Shown here: in pieces, positions 37,372-47,562 of the stretch | Position numbering within the stretch: position 1 is the stretch's first letter | Layout of the letters: each line of letters opens with the position of its first letter | Source of the DNA: Acinetobacter halotolerans | GTDB taxonomy: Bacteria > Pseudomonadota > Gammaproteobacteria > Pseudomonadales > Moraxellaceae | Direction: 5' to 3' | Length of the DNA stretch: 64,000 nt | NCBI RefSeq assembly: GCF_004208515.1 | Contig: NZ_SGIM01000002.1 | Location: 361,435-425,434, forward strand | The notes under the pieces: model-generated | Databases searched by the model: none | What the model was told of the DNA's origin: nothing | Seen by the model: the letters and a program-made list of their open reading frames with translations, nothing else | Made by a program: the position numbers and the translations under genes

Positions 37372-37731
37372 GTGAAGATATTAAATAAGAATATTATAAG
37401 GTTCAGAAAAATATTAAGTTTTTTAATTTTCTTTTTAATGATAGGAGCTGTGAATGCAAGCTCTGTAACGGGTAAAGTTGATCGAATTATAGTGAGAGAT
37501 AGCGATGGACTTGTATATGTAACTTTTATTGGAAGTCGTACAGAAAAACCAACTTGTGCAACAGCAAGCTATATGGTAATTAAAAATGAGGCCTCGTCTA
37601 CTGGGAAGCAACAATTAGCATTGCTTTTGTTAGCCCAAGCAACAAATAGAACAGTCACAGTAGCTGGATATTCTGCTTGTACGCGGTGGAAAGATGGTGA
37701 AGATATAAACTATATTATTTTGAATAAATAG
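37372..37731 (+). CDS. Small secreted OB-fold-like protein, copy 4
   Basis: 119 residues from GTG 37372, chosen because GAGGTGAG lies 5-12 bases upstream and the signal peptide then begins properly (cleavage near VNASSV, residue about 30). The mature part shows the family pattern: TGKVDRIIVRDSDGLVYVTFIG, Cys, YMVIKNEASSTGKQQLALLLLAQATNRTVTVAGYSAC. It lies directly after the immunity gene, so small secreted genes of this family stand on both sides of the RHS pair. Confidence 0.68.
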   Translation: MKILNKNIIRFRKILSFLIFFLMIGAVNASSVTGKVDRIIVRDSDGLVYVTFIGSRTEKPTCATASYMVIKNEASSTGKQQLALLLLAQATNRTVTVAGYSACTRWKDGEDINYIILNK

Positions 37732-37935
37732 CCTTACTTAACAAATATATAAGTTTTTTTTAATTATATAGCAGTAACCATTTTGTCCTTTGGTAATCTC
37801 CCTCCCGATAAAATTATGAGAAGTTGAAAGTATAAATCTGACTTAGTTTTATTTAATAAGCATAAATGAGGTAAGATTCAGGTTTTAAATGATTCTAAAA
37901 AATCTAAATTTGTACATTGAGAAGGGGAATGAGTT

Positions 37936-40900
37936 ATGTCTGAAGTGGGCAATGAAAAAAAAGTGAATTCAGAATATTCATTACAAGTTGATTGTGCTTC
38001 TGCCCTAAATTTTGTTCTACAACAAAATTCAGTTCCCCTCATTCGACAAATTCTAATATCCTCTACTGAGACAATTTAAGGTTCTCGGATAGTTATACGT
38101 TCAAATCCAGAATATTTTAAAGAACACACAATTCATGTCTCTAGTATGGATGCTAATGAAATTTTGGCTCTTGATAAGCCCAAATTAGCTTTTGATGTCA
38201 AACTATTGCAAGAATTACCCGAAAGTATAAAAGGAAGTGTTGAAATCACTTGGTTGAACAAGAAAGAAGAAACTCTAGCAGAACAAAGGATCGATATTGA
38301 ATTATTAACGATTGATACATGGGGAGGAGAACGCCAACCCGTCGAATTACTAGCCAGTCTTTCACAACCCAATGCCTCAGCACTGAGTTCAATTTTAGTC
38401 AAAGCCAGTGAAATTCTAAAAGCAAAAAATTTAGGCTCATTAAGTGGATATTTAGACCGTGATCGAGACTCGGTTCTGTCTCAGTTAGATGCAATATGGG
38501 AAGCCTTACTTCAACAAGATATTCATTATATTGTTAGTCCAGCAAGTTTTGTGAAAACAGGGCAGCGTATTCGTTTAGCGAAACAGATTTTTGAAGAAAA
38601 GCTCGCTTGTTGTTTAGATACAACATTATTGTTAAGTGCACTAGCTGAACAAATTGGCTTGGATACTTTACTTGTCATCGAAGATGGCCATGCTTATCTT
38701 GGAGTTTGGTTGAACGAGACTCCAAATATCGATTTGATTATTGATGACGTTCAAGCACTAAGAAAAAGAAGTGTGTTGGGGGAAGTAATTTTTATTGAAA
38801 CGACATTATTAACCCAACATGCAAAATTTACGAAGGCACTTGATACTGCGATGACGCATATTAATGAGGCCGCAGAAAAATTTTATTTCGCCATTGATGT
38901 CCGACAATCTCGTTTACGTGGGATTAAGCCAATTTCTACATTACAAGATAAGAAAAATTATGAAGATGAAATAGGGGCTGAATGGACACCTGTATCTACT
39001 CCAAAATATGGAATAGAAGAACAGTTCAATGAAAATAAAGTAACGCGTGTCGATCGCTGGCTACGGCGTTTACTCGATTTAAGCTTAAGAAATAAGCTCT
39101 TAAACTTTAAAGACAATCGATATAGTATTCCACTACAGTGTTCTGAATTTACCCTTGGTAAGCTTGAAGATGCACTTGCAAATCAAGAAGGTTTCTTCTT
39201 TGGTAGTGTTGATACGATCTCGTTAAAAGATGTCCAACGTGACAATGAAGGTCAGCATATTAATCAGTATGTGGATGATAGTCTTTCCAGAAGATTATTG
39301 TTTAGTTCTTTGGATGGAAGCACATTAAATAAGCGTTTGATTGAGATTTATCGTGCGTCACGTACAGCTTTAGAAGAAGGAGGAGCCAATACCTTATTTC
39401 TTGCGATTGGTTTTCTTGAATGGAAAGAATCGGAGCGTTCGAAACGTACATTTAAAGCCCCCCTATTACTGATTCCCGTGCAAATAACTCGAGAGACTGC
39501 TAAAACTGGATATCGTCTATTTATGTATGATGATGAACCTCGTTTTAATTCCACCTTATTACAGTTGTTAAGACAAGATTTTGAGCTTGATATTGCAGGG
39601 TTGAATCCATTACCAATGGATGAGTCAGGTGTAGATGTGAATCAGATTTTACATATTGTACGTAAGGCAATCGTCAATATAGCTGGTTGGGAAGTAAAAG
39701 CTGAAGCTGCTATTGGTCAATTTTCGTTCTCAAAATATTTAATGTGGCTTGATTTGTCTTCACGTATGGAGCAGTTGAAAAATCAACCCGTAGTGAATCA
39801 CTTAATTGAGTCACCACGTGAACCATTCATCAAACAAGATGAATTTCCACAACCTGCTCAATTAGACCAACAATATCGACCACAACAGCTTTTTACACCC
39901 TTGTCATCTGACTCTTCGCAGTTAGCCGCAGTTATGTCTGCTGCATTGGGGCGAACTTTTGTTTTATCAGGTCCCCCTGGTACAGGTAAATCGCAAACCA
40001 TTACTAATATGGTTTCACAATGCTTGGCAGACGGGAAATCTGTTTTATTTGTGTCTGAAAAAATGGCGGCTTTAGAAGTTGTATATCGTCGTTTGACGCA
40101 AATTGGTCTCAGTGAATTGTGCTTGCAGTTGCATTCATCTAAATCACAAAAAATGGAAGTGCTAGATCAATTGAGAGAAAGGGCTCAAAAAAATAATGAT
40201 CCTTATTTTTTGAGTAATCAGCCTAAGAAAACAGAATGGCAAAAGTTATCTGATCAACTGGTACAAACACGTGATGAGTTGAATCAACATGTCAAAAATC
40301 TGCATACACCACATTCGATTGGATGGAGTTTATATGGAGCAATGAGTGATGAACTCCGATATCGAGAAATACCTCATTTACGTTTTCCTGAAATTGACAT
40401 TGTATCTTTGACAGTTGAAGATCGTGAGCAATTGAATGATACCGTGGCACGAGCAGTAAGTTTACGCCAGCTTTTGAATGTGAATGGTTTTGCTGAAGGT
40501 ATATCTGAGCCAATTTGGAGTTTGGCATGGCAAGAACAGTACCAACAATTACAAGATAAACTTGCTGAACAAATTCAACATCTACAAAAAAAAGCTTTGA
40601 CATGGCAACAAGCATTTGGACTGAACGAAAAGCAAAATTTGAGTCAGATCAAACATGACTTTTCCATTTTCAAAGCATTAACAGATATTGTTCAGCACGT
40701 AGATTTAAAACTACTTGCTGTAATTAAAGATTTCGATCTAAGTACAATTACACAGGCAAAACAGTTAGTTCAAGACTTAAAACAAAATCGCACTAATCTT
40801 GTTGGTCAATACCAATTGCAAGTTTATCAAGCTGATTTAAATCAAATTGCCTTTAAATGGCGTGAAGCAGAGTCGAAATTTTTCCCATTCTCTTGGTTTG

Positions 40901-43071
40901 CTAAGTTCCAGCTTAGAAATTTAGTGAAAACTTATCAATCTTCAACTCAACGTCCTACAGCTTTGGCCGTTGCACATGATTTGCCAATCTTGCAACACAT
41001 TCAAAGAAAACAACAACAATTTGCTGAATGTGAAACTCAATTAGCTAATAAACTCGGTCATTATTGGCAGGGTGAGGAAAGTTCATGGCAATGCTTTGAA
41101 ACGCTTCATCATCAATGGCAAGAAATTAAGAAAATTGTGGCATCAACCATAACTGATCAAAAAACCTTATTGAACGGCTTAGCATTTAGTCGAGATAATC
41201 GTTTAGATGAATTTACACAAGCAATGAGTCAGGTTGAAAATACTTTCAGACATTTGTTGAATGATGATGTATTGCAAAATGATGCTGAAATCACTCGGTA
41301 TTTTGAGATTAATTTTAGTGAAATAGTCGAAAGGCAGCAGCAATTACAGCAGCAAAGTTCCTCTTGGAGACATTGGTTAAATTGGCAGACAATTAAAAGC
41401 GAGTTGATCCAAAAAGGTTTGAAACCATTGGCATTTGAGCTTTTCAATAGACCATTAGAATTAGACGCTGCATTAAAACGCTTGAATATTAATTTAGCGC
41501 GACACTGGATCACATATCAATTTAGTCAGCACCCAGAATTAAATCAATTTAATAGTCAACGACATGAACAAAAAATCCAGTCATTCGCACAGCAGGATAG
41601 GGAACATCAACTTGCTGCGAGTCAAGAAATCATTCATCGCTGGAGTGCTATTTTTACTGAACAAAATCAGCACAAGGCACAATGGACTGTTCTGAATAAA
41701 GAGCTAGGGAAGAAACGTCGTCATATTCCTGTACGTGAATTGATGCGTCAAATCCCTGATGTTTTGGTTGGACTAAAGCCATGCTTGTTGATGAGCCCAT
41801 TGTCTGTTGCCCAATATTTAGATACTGAAGCCAAATTTGATGTTGTGATTTTTGATGAAGCATCTCAGATACCTGTATGGGATGCAATCGGTGCATTAGC
41901 AAGAGGTAAACAGTCAATTGTAGTGGGGGATAATAAGCAAATGCCACCAACAAGCTTCTTTGGTAAGGGTGACTCTGAAGAAGAGGTTGACGAAGAAGTG
42001 ACTGAAGATTTGGAAAGTATTCTTGATGAATGTCTTGCTGCTCAGTTACCTGAATTGGCTCTGAACTGGCATTATCGTAGTCGTTATGAAAGTCTTATCC
42101 AGTTTAGTAATCAGAAATATTACAAAGGCGGATTATTTACATTCCCTGCACCTGTAGCTGAGGATAACGCTGTAAAACTACATGTTGTTGAGGGTATTTA
42201 CGATAAAGGAGATACTCGTACCAATGCAAATGAAGCGAATGCTATTGTCGAATTTATCATTCAGCATTTACAGTCACAGTTGGGACGTGAGAATCCTTTA
42301 ACTCTAGGTGTTGTGACTTTCAATATGACCCAACAAAAGTTGATTGAAGACCTACTCGATAATGAACTGGTAAATCATCCTGAACTAGAAACATTAAGTA
42401 AATCAGGCATTGAGCCATTGTTTGTGAAAAATTTGGAAAACGTACAAGGAGATGAACGAGACATTATTATTTTCTCGATTACATATGCTAAAGATAAAGA
42501 CAACCGTCTATCAATGAATTTTGGTGCGCTTAACCGCCAAGGCGGCCAACGTCGTCTAAATGTAGCGATTACCCGTGCTCGTCAAGGTTTACATGTTTTT
42601 TCTGCACTCAGTCCCGAGGAAATTAATTTAGCGCGTACCAATAGCGAAGGTGTAAGAGATTTAAAAGACTTTTTAGTTTTTGCTCGTAGTGGTCAGTTAC
42701 ATTTACATTATGATGATCGAAATAAACAGCAAGCTAAAAGAGAGCTCGTACAATACCTACAAGCTAAATTGCAAGAACATGGTTGGAATGTGGATGTTGG
42801 AGTAGGCCAGGGTGATAGCTGTGTAGACTTGGCAGTTAAGGACGATTTGAATGTAGGTAACTATATTGCTGGTATTTTGGTAGATGGTGAAAACTATGCT
42901 AAAGCAGCTACAGCACGAGATCGTGATCAACTCAGACCAACGGTATTAAATGGATTGGGTTGGGATGTTATATCAGTATGGACTGTGGATTGGTGGTTAG
43001 ACCCAGAGCAAAATTTAGAGAAGCTGGTAAAAACATTAGATTTCATAAAGTTTAATCAAAACGTCGCTTAG
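37936..43071 (+). pseudogene. Giant DUF4011-type SF1 helicase-nuclease with an early stop
   Basis: The frame from ATG 37936 reads MSEVGNEKKVNSEYS, meets TAA at codon 48 (38077-38079), then continues open for 1663 codons; 1641 of them follow ATG 38146. Order of parts after 38146: N-terminal region, DUF4011-like RVDRWLRRLLDLSLRNKLLNF (from about residue 300), Walker A GPPGTGKS (about 610), a long coiled-coil insert, Walker B DEAS (about 1237), GDNKQMPP, then ENVQGDERD and NVAITRAR motifs of UPF1-like SF1 helicases, and a C-terminal vsr-like nuclease domain (GDSCVDLAV, ILVDGENY). ATG 38146 lacks a ribosome site, so output is doubtful. Similar helicases occur in phage-defence islands. Confidence 0.82.
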
Positions 43072-43662
43072 ACTGTTTATAAGAGGTAAATAAGATTAAG
43101 AGCTGATCTTATACTTTTTGAAGTAATGTGTTCTAGACTGACAAGCTTATGCTTTGATTCTACTGAGAAAGTATACTAAACGATGTTATGTAACACGATT
43201 CAATCCAATGAAATGAATTCTTAAAAACTGTTGAGCATTTAGTCTGGACAATTCTGAAAAAATGGTCTTGTTATGATCGCTGAAGTTTGGTTGGAACTAA
43301 GATGCTAGGTGAGGAAATTAGTGCAAAGTATTTTCAATGTCAGGTGAATGAAATCCATGCACGTGTTGCAGTATTAAATAAATTTACTGAATTAGACCCA
43401 CCTAACACCCAAGTTGCGCCTTGAATTTGAGTCGTTTAGAGTAGTTCTTTTTTTTAAATCTTGTGTAACAAAGCCTTAGAGAAGTGAGAGTTAAAGCAAA
43501 ATTTATTTTTAACCAAAGATAAAGATTTTAAAAAATATATTGAAAGATTAAAGCCGAATATAGGATTGAAAACTATCAAAGATTTATTAATAGAAGTGGA
43601 TATGTTTAATTAGAAAAATTATCAAACCATGTTATAAATACCACCAAACAAGGGGGTGTTTT
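43072..43662. other. Degenerate interval with gene fragments
   Basis: No intact gene. A 40-codon frame at 43302-43424 (MLGEEISAKYFQCQVNEIHA...) and a 34-codon tail ending at 43613 (KPNIGLKTIKDLLIEVDMFN) look like remnants of unrelated proteins. I could not assign either. Probably the scar of past rearrangement next to the helicase. Confidence 0.4.
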
Positions 43663-44124
43663 GTGCAAAAAATTTTAATAGTTTCAATTTTATTAACTTT
43701 TAGTCTCAATGTGATAGCTAATGTGAATTTTAACGCCGATGATGAGCTGAAAGAGTTAGGAATTATTGGACAAGACTTTGAATATATTGACCTTGAGCTT
43801 GCAACTGAGTTTTTTAAAACTGGATCTGAAGAAGCAGCAAGTTCATTCCCTTATAAATCTAATGATGTTGTTGAAATAGTATCAGCTTTCATGACTCCCT
43901 ATTACTCATCAGTGACTATACGTCCCCTCTTAGAGCAATCTGAAGAAGAAGAAAAGGAGATGATAGACTTTATGAGAACTGAGGAAAGTTTGCAGGAATG
44001 GTGCAAAGAACTTTTCAAATTTAATTACATGATGGTTAACGACCATCAAGTTGAATTGTTCTATATAAATAAAGTTGGTGAAGAATTCGGACTCGTTATG
44101 TTGAATAATAAAACTTGTAGATAG
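43663..44124 (+). CDS. Hypothetical secreted 153-aa protein
   Basis: GTG start at 43663 with AGGGGG upstream. Signal peptide (cleavage near VIANVN, residue about 20), then an acidic mature protein rich in Glu (LLEQSEEEEKEMIDF) with two Cys (residues about 113 and 152) that could form a disulfide. No family was recognised. It lies between the helicase and other small cargo genes of the island. Confidence 0.5.
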   Translation: MQKILIVSILLTFSLNVIANVNFNADDELKELGIIGQDFEYIDLELATEFFKTGSEEAASSFPYKSNDVVEIVSAFMTPYYSSVTIRPLLEQSEEEEKEMIDFMRTEESLQEWCKELFKFNYMMVNDHQVELFYINKVGEEFGLVMLNNKTCR

Positions 44125-44202
44125 TTTTTTATAGTGGCGAGCTTAAATCTAGCTTTTCCTCTCAAAATAAAATATCCTCGTTAGAAATAACGGGGATATT
44201 TT

Positions 44203-44441
44203 ATGGGTTTCAACTTTAGAAAGAGTATAAAAATAGCACCAGGTATTAAAGTTAATTTAACAAAAAAGGGGTAAGCAGCTTATCTGTTGGTAAAAATGGT
44301 GCAAGAGTTAACATTGGAAAGAAGAGCATAAAAACTACAGCAGGCTTGCCTAGTACAGGACTTTCTTATACTACTCATACGCCATTTAGAATCAAAAGCA
44401 GAGCAGATGAGACGCCAAATTATCTTTTACCTCAAGAGTAA
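44203..44441 (+). pseudogene. DUF4236 protein, frameshifted
   Basis: The frame begins MGFNFRKSIKIAPGIKVNLTKKG, the conserved start of DUF4236 proteins, then meets a stop; inserting one G in the GGGG run at 44268-44271 restores VSSLSVGKNGARVNIGKKS and on through LPSTGLSYTTHTP to a stop at 44441 (about 79 residues). The single-base loss makes it a recent pseudogene. Family function unknown. Confidence 0.8.
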
Positions 44442-44620
44442 CCTGAAAAGAAAAGTCGAAACTTACTGGTTTCAATTTTATTGTGGATAGGTATTCTTTG
44501 GTTCCCTTACATTTTTGCTTAGTTCACACTACAAGGAAAATATTCAAACATAGAAAGAGTGCTGGCTTTTAGCTGGTTATTAATAATAGTATTTGCCATG
44601 ATTATTAAATAAGGGGCTTT

Positions 44621-45229
44621 ATGAAAAGAATACTTTTAGCGCTTACCTTTATTTTTACGAGTCAAGCTTTTGCGGAAAGTGATCGTCTGGAAGAATTATC
44701 TAAAACATTGAGTAATGGTCTGTACACTCATCCTGATAATATTGAGTTACCAGCGGTTAGCAATACATCGGTTAAGCTTCGTGAAAAAAATATAGAACTG
44801 TCAAATGAGGAGGTAGAACAAAATTATGGTTCTACTGCATATCGGGCTATTGCTAAGAGATATGTGAATACAGCATCTTTAAATGTCAGAGATAAACCAC
44901 GTGGTACAGTGGTTGATATGTTAAAGCGTGGGCAGAGTGTTCTTGTATATGATGTTTCTGGAAAATGGGAAAGGATCTCTAAAGAATTTGAAACACAAAG
45001 ATGGGTTGATTCGAGCTTGTTATGTTCTTTTAATGGTTGTTATAAAGTAGTAAGTAATACAACAAGTCAAAGGCCGTTAACTTATACACCAAGCTCTATA
45101 ACCTACACTCCTAAAAAGAGAGTTAGCTCATCTATTGGTGGTTGTTCTTGTGGATCGGGTAGTTATTGCTATGGTCCAAGAGGTGGAAGGTATTGCTATA
45201 CATCGGGTGGAAATAAGTCATATAGGTAG
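44621..45229 (+). CDS. Secreted SH3-like domain protein
   Basis: A 202-aa exported protein: signal peptide (cleavage near QAFAES, residue about 18), an N-terminal linker, a bacterial SH3 domain at about residues 85-140 (NTASLNVRDKPRGTVVDMLKRGQSVLVYDVSGKWERIS, then RWVDSSLL) and a Cys/Gly-rich tail (GGCSCGSGSYCYGPRGGRYC). SH3b domains usually bind cell wall or peptide ligands. It has no catalytic domain. Neighbouring genes are island cargo. Confidence 0.78.
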   Translation: MKRILLALTFIFTSQAFAESDRLEELSKTLSNGLYTHPDNIELPAVSNTSVKLREKNIELSNEEVEQNYGSTAYRAIAKRYVNTASLNVRDKPRGTVVDMLKRGQSVLVYDVSGKWERISKEFETQRWVDSSLLCSFNGCYKVVSNTTSQRPLTYTPSSITYTPKKRVSSSIGGCSCGSGSYCYGPRGGRYCYTSGGNKSYR

Positions 45230-45266
45230 TTTCTATCTTATTCCATTTATTTAATTACAGGATTTT

Positions 45267-46551
45267 TCATGTGATATTTGCAATGCAAAACTCAGCCCAA
45301 TCAGACATTAAACCTTTACGTTTTTCTAGATAAGCTCCACGTAAATAAGCAGCTTCAACTTCATCAGGCAGCTTATGAGCAAGCACATGCTCACCCACTT
45401 CACGAGGGTAGTCAGTTTTGTCTGCTGACCAATCGCGGAAAGTAGAGCGGAAACCATGTGTTGTAATTACTCGATTTTGTTTAGGATCAATATAGCCTAA
45501 ACCATTTTCTTTTAGCTTCTGCTCATGCATGCGTCTAATTAATGCTGTTAATGACATATCGGATAACATGCCACCGCGTGGGGCAGGGAAAATAAAGTCA
45601 TCTGGTTGAGGATAAGATTGTTGATAAAGTTGTTCAAGTAATCTAATCGCTGCTTGAGATAAAGGAACCCGATGTTCTTTATCTGCTTTCATTCGTTCTT
45701 TCGGAATAATCCAAATTTTATTTTTAAAGTCGATTTCTTTCCATAATGCACCAAATACTTCACCCGAGCGACAAGCAGTTAAAATTGCAAACCCTAATGC
45801 TTTGGGAGAAATTCCTTTTCGCTGTCGTAAGTCCTGAATGAAATCTGCTACGTGCACATATGGTAAAGATGGATGTGGTTTAGGTTCTTGCTTTAAATTA
45901 CCAAGAATAGATTCTAAATTACCTTTCCATGCTGCGGGATTATCTCCAACAAAATATTCCATGGCTTTAGCATAATCAAAGACGCTTTCTATACGACCAC
46001 GGATACGCTTTGCAGTTTCATTCTTTTCAATCCAGATTGATTCAAGGGCAATAGCAATATCAATTTTAGTAATTGATCCAATGATACGATCACCAAGAGT
46101 AGGGTAGAAGTAAGTCTCTAACGTTGAGGACTATTGTCCAATATGCTTTTGATTTTTGAGTTCCCTGGTTTTATTAGCAATAACGACTTCTGCACATTCA
46201 CGGAAGGTTTTTCTCTGTGTTTTTGGCTACGCAGGATTTCTTATTGTTTTTGTTTTTGTTCGAGAGGATCAATACGATTGCGAATCTGTAACTTTAACTC
46301 ACGAGCTTTTTCTCGTGCTTCTGCTAGGGATACTTCGGGATAAAAACCTAAGCCGATATCTCGACGATGTATTTTTTGTTCACCATTTTATCTATACGGT
46401 GACCTACAACGACTCTAAGTATCCAAGAGCGTGTATTTTTAAAAATACGTAAGCGTAGGCCATCAACCCAACCAACAGCATGTCTGCCATCAGCTTTCAA
46501 ATTTGAGACACTACGTGCTGAGAGTTCTTTAGCTTTTTTTATTGTCTTAAT
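45267..46551 (-). pseudogene. P4-type tyrosine integrase, broken
   Basis: The C-terminal 231 codons (45267-45962) are intact: ALGFAILTACRSGEVFGALW with the first Arg, HGFRSTFRDWSADKT with HxxR, and GEHVLAHKLPDEVEAAYLRG with the later His and Tyr. Upstream the homology continues but is interrupted: a TAG where family members have Trp (about 46137), a TAA after KQKQ (about 46240) and a frameshift near 46370, with the N-terminal DUF4102-like part (SVSNLKADGRHAVGWVDGLRLRI) still readable to about 46551. It is the island's own integrase, now inactive. Confidence 0.88.
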
Positions 46552-46553
46552 TT

Positions 46554-46787
46554 ATGCCCTCATAAAAGCCCCCATAGAGTTCTAGGAATTACAAGATTCG
46601 ACAAGACGTGCTTGGATGGTTTTTTTATTAAGATAATGAAATATAATAATAAAATAAACTTCGTTAGATGGCATTAGATTGCTGTTAGACGGATACCGCT
46701 TCCGCCAAATATCGAAATAAGCCCTTGTTTTTACAAGGGCTTATTTTTTTACTCAATATTGTGCCCCCATAAAAGCCCCAATAGAGT
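46554..46787. repeat. Imperfect direct repeats on both sides of the right attachment site
   Basis: TGCCCTCATAAAAGCCCC at about 46555-46572 recurs as TGCCCCCATAAAAGCCCC at about 46762-46779, each followed by an ATAGAGTT segment. One copy is inside the island, the other outside its right repeat. Confidence 0.65.
46695..46749. repeat. Right attachment repeat of the tRNA-Ser island
   Basis: Identical to 25560-25614 over 55 bp; it contains the last 13 bases of tRNA-Ser and the terminator hairpin. The rest of 46552-46928 contains no gene. Confidence 0.93.
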
Positions 46788-46928
46788 TTTTGATTGACAT
46801 GGACTGATTTAGATAAATTAGGATGGCAATAGTAAAGTCATTTATTTAGTTTATATTTCCAAACAAAAAATTGGTGGGGTAATTTAAGTGTATTGATCTT
46901 AATTTCATCATTCAATGATTAGAAAATA

Positions 46929-47123
46929 CTATTCCTTAAACGTCTCATTCAAAGCTTGTTGCACAGCATCTACGCGTGATTTGCAGGCTTTGTATGCTGT
47001 CATGGATTCCTCAACGATTTTCATTAGATTATCGATGTCAGGTTCTTCTTGAGCTTCTAGCAAGGCAGCATTCTTCTTCAGCAATTCATAGCCATCTTTA
47101 AAGCTTAATTCTTTCTTACTCAT
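46929..47123 (-). CDS. xseB: Exodeoxyribonuclease VII small subunit
   Basis: A 64-aa protein with the XseB pattern LSFKDGYELLKKNAALLEAQEEPDIDNLMKIVEESMTAYKACKSRVDAVQQAL; it binds several copies to XseA to form exonuclease VII. The start overlaps the end of the xseA remnant by eight bases, the usual xseA-xseB coupling. Since xseA is broken upstream, the subunit probably has no full partner from this locus. Confidence 0.88.
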   Translation of the reverse strand: MSKKELSFKDGYELLKKNAALLEAQEEPDIDNLMKIVEESMTAYKACKSRVDAVQQALNETFKE

Positions 47124-47553
47124 TACTGATTACCTCACTGACGTTGGCGTGTATATGCCCATCCTGCATCACAATCGAAGTTGATGAGTTGGCTTGATGA
47201 ATAGAACGGATTGCTTTGCCTTTATGACGCACAATAGCATAGCCTTTTGCCAGAACATTTCTAGGATTCTGTAACAAGGACTCACGCATCAATGACTCAA
47301 TCTGTGCGGATGCAAGTTTAAGCTGTTGCTGAGCAAAATATTGCGTGGTTGATTTAACTAAATCGAGATTCTTATTTGCAACATTTAGTTGATTCTGAGC
47401 ATAGGTTTTAATAGTACTCATTAACTGATCATTCTGGCTTTGATAGGCGGTAATCTGATGTTGAGAGAGCAATTTAATCGTTTGCAGAGAATCCAATACC
47501 GACCCAAATCGGGACTTTTCGTTTACAGAGTAGAGTAGCAAGCTCAAAGTCAT
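47116..47553 (-). pseudogene. xseA: Exodeoxyribonuclease VII large subunit, C-terminal fragment
   Basis: About 145 codons covering the C-terminal coiled coil and end of XseA (KSRFGSVLDSLQTIKLLSQHQ, then NPRNVLAKGYAIVRHKGKAIRS). A complete XseA has about 400-450 residues. The N-terminal OB-fold region is found separately at 51279-51392 on the same strand; about 250 residues between the two are gone. The break lies within the first codons of this frame, next to the stop of a LysR gene. Homology to XseA is clear at the C-terminus and by linkage to xseB. Confidence 0.85.
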
Positions 47554-47562
47554 TTAAATAAG

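Larger units (their letters stand above)
25560..46749. mobile_element. 21.1-kb genomic island in tRNA-Ser
   Basis: Bounded by perfect 55-bp direct repeats (25560-25614 and 46695-46749). It carries a P4-type integrase remnant at the right end, an AlpA regulator, a redox module, a split RHS toxin locus, small secreted proteins and a large helicase. There are no phage structural or conjugation genes. The integrase has several inactivating changes, so the island is probably fixed in place. Confidence 0.9.

Noticed and set aside
38133..38402. 89-aa minus-strand frame at the helicase start
   Set aside because: Antisense shadow without a ribosome site or recognisable product.
46134..46452. Two plus-strand frames of 69 and 98 aa
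   Set aside because: They are antisense to the broken integrase, whose homology is readable on the minus strand.
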